From Dehalococcoidia bacterium (GTDB taxonomy: Bacteria; Chloroflexota; Dehalococcoidia; DSTF01; JACRBR01), in the NCBI GenBank assembly GCA_021731085.1, contig JAKFYB010000031.1, positions 1 to 38,369 of the forward strand: 38,369 bases of DNA, read 5' to 3'. This document shows positions 7,828 to 15,339 of the stretch, in pieces. A model generated the notes under the pieces. That model had not been told where the DNA came from and searched no databases. It saw nothing but the letters and a program-made list of their open reading frames with translations. The position numbers were made by a program, and so were the translations under genes. Each line of letters begins with the position of its first letter. Position 1 is the first letter of the stretch.

Positions 7828-10735
7828 CTACGGGCACCTCCTTGGGCCGAATTGGCGGGCGGCAGCGAAGAGGTCGGCGATGGTTACGGCGCCGTCGCGG
7901 TTGATGTCGTGCTGTGCGCTGTAGGGTCGGAAGATGTGGACGGCGATGCGGAGCATGTCGCCGACGTTGACGCGTCCGTCGTTGTTGAGGTCGGCGGTCG
8001 GCGGTTGGTGTTGTTGTGTTGGTCGCTGTTGGTGGGACGGATGTGTTGGTTGCGGTGTTGACGGGCGTATTTGTGGGCGTGTGAGTCGCCGCCGGGATGG
8101 GCGTGTTGGTTGATGTTGGTGGAACCGGCGTGTTTGTGGTGGTTTGGGTTGGCGTGAGGGTTGATGTGGGCGGAACCGGCGTGTTCGTTGGTGTGTGAGT
8201 TGCTGTCTGTGGGACTGCGGTGTTTGTTGGCGTTGAGGTTGGTGGGAGCGGCGTGTTGGTAGCCGTCGCCGTTGGTGGTAGGGGCGTGTTCGTTGGCGTG
8301 TGAGTTGCCGTCGGTGGGACGGGCGTGTTTGTCGGGGTGTTGGTTGCAGTGAAGGTCGCGCTTGGTGGAATGGGCGTGTTGGTAGGCGTGTGCGTTGTGG
8401 TGCTAGTGGATGTCGGCGCGAGGATGGTGTTTGTTGCCGTCGGTTGGTTCGGGGTGTTGGTAGCGGTTGGCGCGATTGGCGTGCTGGTCGGAGTTTCGGT
8501 CGGTGGTGGCGTGGCTGTGCGTGTCGGCGTCGCCGTTGGTTCCGGCGCGGGACAGGAGGGATCGATGGGCGTTAGGCCCGTCCATGAGGGCTGCGTGTCG
8601 GTCGCTGGGGAGTTGCTGATGTTCGTTTGGTCAGATCCGTCTGCGTCCATCAGGTAGATCTCGTAGTTACCGTCGCGGTTGGTAACGAATGCTAGCTGGG
8701 TTCCGTCGGGCGAGAACTCTGAGGCGAAGTCATCGAGCGCGTTGTTTGTGAGACGGGTCTGGTTCGCGCCGTCGTCGGCGTCCATCACATAGACCTCGTT
8801 GTTGCCGTCGCGTGTGCTTGCGAAGGTGATCTTCGTACCGTCCGGCGACCACTGTGGAATGTTGTCCATGGCGACGTTGTTCGAGAGTCTCGTCGGATTC
8901 GTACCGTTGGCATTCATCACATAGATTTCCGCCGCGAGAGTGAACCAGTCACGGTAGGCGACGAAGGCGATTTTTGTGCCGTCGGGTGACCACGCCGGGA
9001 ACTCATCGTGAAAGTCGCCGTCCGCGCCGTTCGTCACGTTGATGACGTTGGAGCCGTTGGCGTTCATGACGAAGATGTCGTAGTTCTCGCCGTCGCGGTT
9101 GCTGGAAAACGCGATCTTTGTGCCGTCGGGTGACCAGACTGCTGTGTCGTCGAGAAAGGCGTTGTTTGTGAGGTTGACGACGTTTGAGCCGTCGGCGTCC
9201 ACAACGTAGATCTCGCGATCGTTGAGTCCACCGCGGCTTCGCGTGAAGACGACCTTCGTGCCGTCGGGCGACCAGTCGGGGCGATAGCTCTGGACGGGGT
9301 GGGCGGTGTTCGTGAGGCAGGTCGGGGCTGCGCCGTCGCCGTCCATGACGTAGAGATCGAACTGGCCCCCAGCATCGCGATCGGTGGTGTAGACGATGCG
9401 CCCGAGGTTTTCGGTCGCGGGCGTGCTGGTTGGCGTTGGGGCGACGGGAGTGTGTGTTGGCGTGTGCGTCGCTGTGGGTGCGGTCGTGTTAGTGGCGGCG
9501 GGTGTGTTGGTTGGGGTTGCGAGCGGCGGGATGGAGCAGTTGACGTCGCCGCAGTGGAGAATGGCGAGATCGGTTCCCGAGGCTGCGTAGAGCGACACTG
9601 CGGGGCGTCCGCTCGCGTCGAGCACGATGGATGTGGCGCCATGGACGGAGCCATTTCCACCGGCAGCCGCGGCCAGGACGTGGCTTTCGTCTCCCCCGGT
9701 GCAGGCAGGATCGTTGCAGTGGATGACGTACGTCTGGTTGTGTTCGCGGTAGTAACTGATCACGGGGTTCGCGTCGTCGTCGATGGCGAGCCCAGGGGCG
9801 CTGTTGAAGGAGACATTTCCGGAGGTGAGCGTCTGGAAGGTATCGCCGCCGGGCGCGCAGTTGGGGTCGTCGCAGCGGGCGAGCGCGATCTGCGTTAGGC
9901 CATTGACGTTGACGTTGTAGGCGATGACAGGGTTGCCGCCGACGAGCTTGATAGCGGTGTGGCGACCGGCCATCGCACCGTCGAGGGACTGGACGCTTTC
10001 GTCTCCGCCCGCGCAGTTGAGGTCGTTGCAGTGGAGCAAGCGTAGGCCGTCGGCGCCGCTGTATGCGATGACAGGAAAGCCGGCGGCGTCGAGCGTGATG
10101 CTGTTCGCGGCAGTTGGTTCTGGTTGGACGATGAAGCTCGGGTCGTTGGTGAGTGCAGTGCAGTTCGTGTTGGCGCAGCGTGCAATCTGGAGGCCGTTCT
10201 GGCGGAAGACGATGACGGGGAGATCGCCGGCTGCGAGGACGTGGCTCGAATAGAGTTCGCAGCAGCCCGTGACCGGCGTGACGAGCGACTCGTCGTTGCC
10301 GTCGCAGTTGGCGTCGTTGCAGTGGAGGACGTTGATGCCGCCGTGCAAGAACGTGATGATCGGGTTGCCCGCAGAGTCGAGGGACAGAGAGGGGTTGGTT
10401 ACGCCAGCCCCGGTCGCAAATAGAGTCTCGATGCTGTCGTCGCCTCCAGCGCAGTTCGCGTCGTTGCAGTGGAGTAGACGGATCTGGTTGGCCAACTCGC
10501 CGGGCCCGCTTTTCTTGAATGCGACGACTGGAAATCCGTCGGCATCCAGCTTCATGCTTGACTCTTCGCCGATGTTGTCGACTGGGTGCGGGTCGGGGAA
10601 GGTGAGGGTGTTTTCGCCGATGGCGGCGGCCGGAGGGGCGTCGTGGCGTGCGAGTAGTGCTGCCGTCAGGGCCAGGGCTGCTAGTGTCGCTAGCGGCAGC
10701 AGCACGAACGACCGACGATTTAGTTGACGAGTCAT
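7828..10735 (-). CDS. Secreted double beta-propeller protein with PT-rich linkers and a frameshifted C-terminal dockerin
   Basis: A large exported protein, about 966 residues if the frame is restored. NRRSFVL followed by a hydrophobic stretch suggests a Sec or twin-arginine signal. Residues about 45-400 hold seven repeats with a Cys-x4-Cys motif (HCNDANC), probably a seven-bladed propeller with disulfides. After a Pro/Thr-rich linker come six PD40/TolB-like blades ([10 protein letters not shown], about 440-720), then a long Pro/Thr linker (about 725-910). A type I dockerin with two calcium loops ([12 protein letters not shown] and [12 protein letters not shown]) follows in another frame. The frame break coincides with a tandem duplication of GGTCGGC at 7989-8002; deleting one copy restores one continuous frame to the TAG at 7828-7830. 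As read, the main frame runs on through unrelated sequence to 6980. GGGAGG precedes ATG10735. The ligand is unknown. Confidence 0.8.
7989..8002 (+). repeat. 7-bp tandem duplication causing the dockerin frameshift
   Basis: GGTCGGC occurs twice in tandem (7989-7995 and 7996-8002), followed by GGTTGGT, so it belongs to the GG-phased heptad type. One copy would give the in-frame junction Thr-Pro-Thr-Ala-Asp-Leu-Asn-Asn on the minus strand. Confidence 0.85.
8003..8550 (-). repeat. Low-complexity Pro/Thr/Asn linker-coding region
   Basis: The minus strand encodes degenerate repeats of the type [13 protein letters not shown] over about 180 residues, joining the second propeller to the dockerin. Such linkers are flexible and often O-glycosylated in secreted proteins. 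Repetitive coding DNA of this kind is also prone to slippage. Confidence 0.8.
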
Positions 10736-10810
10736 AGCGACCTCCCGGGGATGCTGGTTTCGGTTGGTTGCATCGTGGTTTTTGGGGTGGTGCGTGAGCA
10801 ATGCGATTTC

Positions 10811-10849
10811 GGACACAATGTGTGAACCTGCGGTACACGGTTTGTGTCC
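10811..10849. promoter_or_regulatory. 39-bp imperfect dyad between divergent genes (probable operator)
   Basis: GGACACAA at 10811-10818 and TTGTGTCC at 10842-10849 are a perfect 8-bp inverted repeat, and the inner bases continue the dyad partly (14 of 19 paired positions agree by eye). It lies in the 125-bp gap between the divergent dockerin and XRE-regulator genes, ending 11 bases before the regulator start. Autoregulation by the XRE protein is the simplest reading; this is inference. Confidence 0.55.
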
Positions 10850-10860
10850 ACTAGGAACGA

Positions 10861-11679
10861 ATGATGTTTGAGCTTGACGAGGCGTTGGACTGGCGGGCGG
10901 CGCTGCGGGAGCACCGGAAGTCGCGCGGCTTCACGCAGACGCGTCTTGCGCGCGAGTCGAGCCTGTCGCTGTCGGCGCTGAAGCAGTACGAGACGGGGCA
11001 GCGGCATCCGAGCGCGGAGGCGTTGGACGCGATCATCGCGGCGTTGGGGCTGACGGCGGAGCAGTCGAATCCGATCCGTGCGGGTGCGGGATACGCGCCG
11101 GACATGCGGCGGATTTTCTACGACCGGCTGGGGCCGTACGAGTTGCACGATCTCGAGGAGCAGGCGAACCGATATTCGTGGCCGGTATTCGTCGCGAACA
11201 TCGCCTCGGACATCCTGGTGGCTAACAAGGCGTTCTTTCGCGTGCTGGGGCCGGAGCTGGAGGGTTTGTTTCGCGCTGATGCTTCGCAGCGGAACCTGAT
11301 GGCGGTGGCGAGCGATCCGCGGTTCGCAGGGCGTGTGCGCAATTGGGACGACTCGATGCGCTTCTTCATCGGGCTGATGAAGGGCGAGGAGCGCTGGCAG
11401 CACAACATGGAGCGGCCGCTGCCGCTGATGGAGGGGCCGGTGCGGCGGTTTCTCGAAGGCGATCCGGACTTGATCCGGCGGATGCTCTCCTTATATGAGA
11501 GCGCGCCGCCGTTGCGGCATACGGCGCGCATCGAGAGCACGTTTGTGTGGGCGGTGGAAGATGGGCGTGAGGTGACGTTCAAGAGCCTGATTCATGTGGC
11601 GGATTTGTACCAGGAGTTGTCGTGGCATGATTGGGTGCCGCAGACGGCTGCTGATCTTGCGATCGTGGAGTCGTTGTAG
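10861..11679 (+). CDS. XRE-family regulator with MmyB-like ligand-binding domain
   Basis: A 272-residue transcriptional regulator. Residues about 10-70 form an HTH_XRE domain ([19 protein letters not shown], then [11 protein letters not shown]). Residues about 85-265 resemble the MmyB-like C-terminal ligand-binding domain with its typical [21 protein letters not shown] region. Related actinobacterial regulators often control nearby redox or short-chain dehydrogenase genes. Here the divergent neighbour is the secreted propeller/dockerin gene, with a dyad in the shared control region, so regulation of that gene and of itself is plausible. ATG10861 and ATG10864 are equivalent starts; only a weak AGGA precedes them. 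Codons mostly end in G, as in other plus-strand genes of the first 12 kb. Confidence 0.87.
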   Translation: MMFELDEALDWRAALREHRKSRGFTQTRLARESSLSLSALKQYETGQRHPSAEALDAIIAALGLTAEQSNPIRAGAGYAPDMRRIFYDRLGPYELHDLEEQANRYSWPVFVANIASDILVANKAFFRVLGPELEGLFRADASQRNLMAVASDPRFAGRVRNWDDSMRFFIGLMKGEERWQHNMERPLPLMEGPVRRFLEGDPDLIRRMLSLYESAPPLRHTARIESTFVWAVEDGREVTFKSLIHVADLYQELSWHDWVPQTAADLAIVESL

Positions 11680-11982
11680 GACGGGTCTTTTCCGAAAACA
11701 CAGAGGCACAGCGCACCGCGTCCGGGGCACAGAGGATCGAGTTGGGCCTGGGTGAGGTTCTGTTGGCGCTGTCGCATGGGGCACCTCACCCCCGGCCCCT
11801 CTCCACGTAGTGGAGAGGGGAGCTCTATCGGGAGATGTGTGGCGCTGTCGCAGGGTGGGGGCCTCACTGCTGACGTGACGGTCGCCGTCGGTTTCGTATC
11901 TCACGGCATGCAAGGCGCCGCTTGCCGCGGCCTCGCTGACGACGAACAATGCGCGCAACTTGCGTTCGAGAGGAGCACTACC
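11680..11982 (+). repeat. Repeat mosaic A - linker - F - linker in a 300-bp gap
   Basis: A module with an internal GC-rich interruption (11695-11738), linker with TGAGGTTCTGTTGG in front (11752-11777), F element (11781-11825), degenerate linker (11838-11853). The F element differs from the one at 5141-5185 by one base in 45. The rest of the gap (about 11860-11966) is unremarkable non-coding sequence. GAGAGGAG at 11968-11975 serves the next gene. Confidence 0.75.
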
Positions 11983-12450
11983 ATGGACGTTACATCCTTC
12001 GAAGAGATCGCCGAAGACTTCAAGAGCCGCACGACGCGCATCGCCTGGTGCAGCGTCGCGACCATTGACCGCAAGGGCCGGCCACGGCAGCGCATCCTTC
12101 ACCCGATCTGGGAGGGACCGATGGGGTGGATCGCGACGGGGCGACACTCCCACAAGGAGAAGCACATCGCCGCGAACCCACATGTCTCACTGTCGTACTG
12201 GGATCCGCAGCACCAGCAGGTCTACGTCGACGCGACGGCGTCGTGGGAGGACGATGCTGCGGAGAAGCGGCGCATCTGGGATCTGTACAAGAGCACGCCC
12301 CCGCCGCTGGGCTACGACCCGGGCATGATCTGGCAGGGCGGCGTCGAGGATCCGACGTACGGGCTACTGAAGCTCACGCCGTGGCGCATCGAGATTTACG
12401 GGCTGGGGAACATGGCGACGATGGAGCCAGCGAAGGTGTGGCGGCCGTGA
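11983..12450 (+). CDS. Pyridoxamine 5'-phosphate oxidase-like flavin-binding protein
   Basis: A 155-residue split-barrel protein of the PNPOx-like family, which binds FMN or F420 and reduces small molecules or acts as a stress protein. Typical features are RIAWCSVATIDRKGRPRQRILHPIWE (given here as the segment about 19-44), the phosphate-site-like GRHSHKEKHIAANPHVSLSY (about 54-73) and a C-terminal TPWRIEIYG strand. Full pyridoxamine oxidase is longer, so vitamin B6 synthesis is unlikely. ATG11983 is supported by GAGAGGAG 7 bases upstream; the in-frame extension before it is translated repeat DNA. This is the first plus-strand gene whose codons mainly end in C, a marked change from genes before 11.7 kb. 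Confidence 0.8.
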   Translation: MDVTSFEEIAEDFKSRTTRIAWCSVATIDRKGRPRQRILHPIWEGPMGWIATGRHSHKEKHIAANPHVSLSYWDPQHQQVYVDATASWEDDAAEKRRIWDLYKSTPPPLGYDPGMIWQGGVEDPTYGLLKLTPWRIEIYGLGNMATMEPAKVWRP

Positions 12451-12468
12451 GAATCTTGCGATCCTCTT

Positions 12469-12828
12469 CTACGGTGACGGAAGAACGAGATATGCATTGC
12501 GCATATCCTCTGCGGTTCGTTCTCCAAGGAGTGTGACGATTGCTTTGGCCAAGAGGCCGAGCTCATCGTCGCGGAACTGGTGATAGGACACGATGATGCC
12601 TGCGTGATCGCGTCCGGCTCCCGCTTCACGATGTGCGATGACCTCGAAGTCGTGGTAGTTGTAGGTAACGAACACTAGACCGTGTGACTTAGCGAACCCG
12701 AATTGCTCAGGATCTAGCGCGCCCAGTCGATCCGCATCGCGCGCGGAAAGCGCGTCAATGCCGTCCGACGCGAGCAGCTTCGAGAGCGATGGGTTGATGT
12801 CTTCATCGAGGAACAACGACGGCTTCAA
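12469..12828 (-). CDS. DUF5615 PIN-like toxin
   Basis: A 119-residue protein resembling the DUF5615 PIN-like family, small VapC-like predicted nucleases. The N-terminus FLDEDINPSLSKLLASDGID carries the expected acidic residues (LDED), and VFVTYNYHDFEVI matches the conserved segment that usually reads like TxxxDF. Its ATG overlaps the TGA of the upstream DUF433 gene (ATGA at 12825-12828), a coupled arrangement typical of toxin-antitoxin pairs. RNA cleavage has not been shown for this protein; the role rests on family and context. The two genes follow the P450 gene on the same strand. Confidence 0.78.
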   Translation of the reverse strand: MKPSLFLDEDINPSLSKLLASDGIDALSARDADRLGALDPEQFGFAKSHGLVFVTYNYHDFEVIAHREAGAGRDHAGIIVSYHQFRDDELGLLAKAIVTLLGERTAEDMRNAYLVLPSP

Positions 12829-13121
12829 CGAGGCGCGACATCAGACCGGCGGTGCTTGTCCGCCTCACGATCGCCGTGTTCGATTATGGGGTCGATCTCG
12901 TCGCGATGATCGTGGTAGTAGCTGATGGCGTCGTGAATACTCGCCAGGGTGAGGTTCGGATACCCGTAGGCCTTCACGATGGCTTCAGGTGAGTCGCCGG
13001 TTCGGAGTTGGCGAATGATGAACCACACGGCCAAGTTCGTACCTGCGATGACCGCACGGTCACCGGCGGCACCGCTACGGCGAACGATGTGTGGGTGCTC
13101 AGTCTTGATATCCGTGACCAT
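12825..13121 (-). CDS. DUF433 antitoxin
   Basis: A 98-residue DUF433 protein, the usual partner of DUF5615 toxins. Typical features are PHIVRRSG, the DRAVIAGTNLAVWFIIRQL segment (about 22-40), GDSPEAIVKAYGYPNLTL and the C-terminal AISYYHDHRDEID. The fold is a winged-helix-like DNA-binding unit, so autoregulation is expected. AGGAG lies about 8 bases before ATG13121 on the minus strand; a longer in-frame version would run into the end of the P450 gene and is unlikely. The 61-bp gap after the P450 gene could hold the operon promoter. Confidence 0.8.
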   Translation of the reverse strand: MVTDIKTEHPHIVRRSGAAGDRAVIAGTNLAVWFIIRQLRTGDSPEAIVKAYGYPNLTLASIHDAISYYHDHRDEIDPIIEHGDREADKHRRSDVAPR

Positions 13122-13182
13122 CGGGTACTCCTGAGAGGAGTATAGCCATTCGGGACGCGCGCCGGCACCGCTTGATTCGCTG

Positions 13183-14349
13183 CTAAGCCTTCGTCTCGAA
13201 CGCGATCGGCATCGCCGACATGCCGCGCAAGAACATCGACTGCAATCGCACTGCTTCACCGTTGAGGCGAATGTCGCCGCACGCTGCGAACAGCTCCTCG
13301 AACGCGACGCGCGCTTCGAGACGGGCGAGCGGCGCGCCGAGGCAGAAGTGCGGGCCGAGACCGAACGCGAGATGGCCCTGCGTGTTCCGCGTGATGTCGT
13401 AGGTCGCGGCGTCTGGGTACTTTGCGTCGTCGCGGTTGCCGGAGGCGTAGATCGGCACGACGACGCTGCCCTTCGGCACCGGCACGTCTGCGACCTCGAC
13501 GTCCTGTGTCGTCGTGCGGAAGAGGAACTGCACGGGCGAGTCCCAGCGCAGCGTCTCTTCGACCATGTTTGGGATGGCGGCAGGGCTGTCGGCGACGGCG
13601 GCGAGCTGGTCCGGATGCTCGCACAGCGCTTTCAGTGCGTTGCCGATGAGGTTCGTCGTCGTTTCGTTGCCGGCGATCAGGAGCAGCATCGCGAAGGACA
13701 CGATTTCCTCGGTCGTCAGGCGGCCGCCTTCTGCCGCGTCCGCCGCGATCAGGACTGAGAGCAGGTCGTCGGACGGCGTTTCGCGGCGCTTGGTCACCGC
13801 TGCTTCGAAGTAGGCGTAGAACTCGTCGCGGTCCTTCTGCGTCGATTCCGGCGATGCCGTCACGGTGGCGTTGCCGACGAAGGCGTTCGACCAGCGCTTG
13901 AAGTCCTCCCGCCGCTCCGACTCGACGCCGAGGATCTCGGCGATGACGGTGACCGGCAGCGGCACGGCGAGGTCGTGCACGAGTTCCATCTCGCCCGACG
14001 CCGACACGCGGCCGATGAAGTCGCGTGCGATCTCGCGGATGCGCGGCTCCATCTCGGCGACCATGCGCGGCGTGAAGGCCTTGTTCACGAGATTGCGCAG
14101 GTACGTGTGGTCGGGCGGATCCGTGTTGATGATGGTGCGCGACATCGCGGAGTTCGGCCCACCCACGTTGCCCATGCCCTGTGACGAGAATAGCTGCGGG
14201 TTCTTCAACACATGCACGACATCGTCGTAGCGGCTGACGGCCCAGAACTGCAGGGGAGTCTGCAGCACGGGCGCCTCAGCGCGGAGCTGTGCATACACGG
14301 CGTAGGGATCGCGAGTGAAGTCTGCGGAGAACGGATTGAACTCAACCAT
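13183..14349 (-). CDS. Cytochrome P450
   Basis: A soluble bacterial class I P450 of 388 residues, which needs ferredoxin and ferredoxin reductase (none is in the window) to hydroxylate a small substrate. Key motifs are all present: I-helix AGNETTTN, K-helix EETLRW (ExxR) and heme-binding FGLGPHFCLG with the thiolate Cys336. TDPPDHTYLRNLVNKAFTP is the usual C-helix region. There is no membrane anchor. Substrate class cannot be told; CYP107- and CYP125-like families share these motifs. The start is ATG14349, only 8 bases downstream of a perfect TATAAT and with no Shine-Dalgarno sequence, suggesting a leaderless mRNA. The DUF433/DUF5615 pair follows on the same strand. Confidence 0.95.
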   Translation of the reverse strand: MVEFNPFSADFTRDPYAVYAQLRAEAPVLQTPLQFWAVSRYDDVVHVLKNPQLFSSQGMGNVGGPNSAMSRTIINTDPPDHTYLRNLVNKAFTPRMVAEMEPRIREIARDFIGRVSASGEMELVHDLAVPLPVTVIAEILGVESERREDFKRWSNAFVGNATVTASPESTQKDRDEFYAYFEAAVTKRRETPSDDLLSVLIAADAAEGGRLTTEEIVSFAMLLLIAGNETTTNLIGNALKALCEHPDQLAAVADSPAAIPNMVEETLRWDSPVQFLFRTTTQDVEVADVPVPKGSVVVPIYASGNRDDAKYPDAATYDITRNTQGHLAFGLGPHFCLGAPLARLEARVAFEELFAACGDIRLNGEAVRLQSMFLRGMSAMPIAFETKA

Positions 14350-14357
14350 AGGGCGGG

Positions 14358-14363
14358 ATTATA
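14358..14363 (-). promoter_or_regulatory. Perfect -10 box (TATAAT) close to the P450 start
   Basis: On the minus strand TATAAT is followed by 8 bases and then the ATG at 14349, so transcription would start at or next to the start codon. I see no convincing -35 box. A leaderless transcript is the inference. Confidence 0.5.
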
Positions 14364-14445
14364 GAGGAGATCAGGGGCGTTCGGTACAGTTCGCGAGCTG
14401 CGCTATCACAGCCTTCCTACGCAACATGGGCGAGAGAGCGGAACG

Positions 14446-15297
14446 ATGCAAGCATCAGAGGCTCGGCGTGCTGTAGCCGCCGCGATAGCCAGCGCCACAG
14501 CGCAAGGACTTAGCGCCTCAGACGTGACTGTCCTCAACGACTCGAACCGGCTCGTCCTGCGCCTCATGCCGTGCGATGTCGTCGCCCGCGTCGCGCCTGT
14601 AACTCATCCGCACGGGAATGCCGAGCTTGAGGTCGAGGTCCTACGACGGCTTGCCGAAACTGATAGCCCGGTGACTGCGCTTGAGCCCCGGGTGGAGCCG
14701 CTTACCGACGCACGTGATGGCTTCATGGTGAGCATGTGGAAGCACTACGAACCTGTGTCGGACCAGGAGCTTTCGCCAGCAGACTACGCGCGTGCCCTCG
14801 CGCGAATGCATGAAGGTCTGCGGAACGTCGACCTCACGGCGCCGCACTTTCTGGATCGCGTCGCGGGCAACCAACGCGACGTTGCTAGCCGCGACACCAC
14901 TCCGGATCAGGCGGACGCGGACCGGACGTTTCTTGCCGACACGCTGGAGCATCTGCGGAAGTCCATCCTCGAGCGCGGCGCGGCCGAGCAGCTGCTGCAC
15001 GGCGAGCCGCATCCATGGAATGTGCTGAACACGAAGGGCGGGCCATTGTTCATGGACTTCGAGAACACATGTCGCGGGCCGGTGGAGTACGACCTTGGGT
15101 GGGTGCCCGTAGAGGTCAGCGCGCAGTACCCGAACGTCGATCACGAACTGGTCGACCAGTGCCGCGGCCTTATGATCGCGATCGTCGCAGCGTGCCACTG
15201 GCGTGTGGACGACGAGCACCCGGGCAATGTAGGGCGGGGAGACTGGATCAAGGCGTTGCGCCAGGGCCCTCCATGGCCCTCGGTCGAAGCCGTGTAG
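14446..15297 (+). CDS. Aminoglycoside phosphotransferase-like kinase
   Basis: A 283-residue protein of the APH/choline kinase fold (PF01636). The catalytic-loop motif, normally HGDxHxxN, is HGEPHPWN (His185, Glu187, His189, Asn192), so the catalytic Asp is replaced by Glu. The metal-binding Asp204 is in FMDFENT. An N-terminal lobe with VARVAP and ELEVEVLRRL fits the nucleotide-binding part. The Asp-to-Glu change may lower or alter activity. The substrate is unknown; most chromosomal members do not confer antibiotic resistance. Only a weak ribosome-binding site precedes ATG14446. The Nudix gene follows 42 bp later and may be cotranscribed. Confidence 0.8.
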   Translation: MQASEARRAVAAAIASATAQGLSASDVTVLNDSNRLVLRLMPCDVVARVAPVTHPHGNAELEVEVLRRLAETDSPVTALEPRVEPLTDARDGFMVSMWKHYEPVSDQELSPADYARALARMHEGLRNVDLTAPHFLDRVAGNQRDVASRDTTPDQADADRTFLADTLEHLRKSILERGAAEQLLHGEPHPWNVLNTKGGPLFMDFENTCRGPVEYDLGWVPVEVSAQYPNVDHELVDQCRGLMIAIVAACHWRVDDEHPGNVGRGDWIKALRQGPPWPSVEAV

Positions 15298-15339
15298 CAC
15301 ACAATCCAGCCCGAATAGTCATTCAAGGAGGACGACCAC

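Noticed and set aside
8300-8657. Plus-strand open frames with Val/Gly repeats
   Set aside because: They are the complement of the Pro/Thr linker of the minus-strand protein.
11752-11982. A longer N-terminus of the PNPOx-like protein
   Set aside because: The extension translates the F element (LTPGPSPRSGEG) and other non-coding sequence; ATG11983 has a good ribosome-binding site and starts the family-like part.
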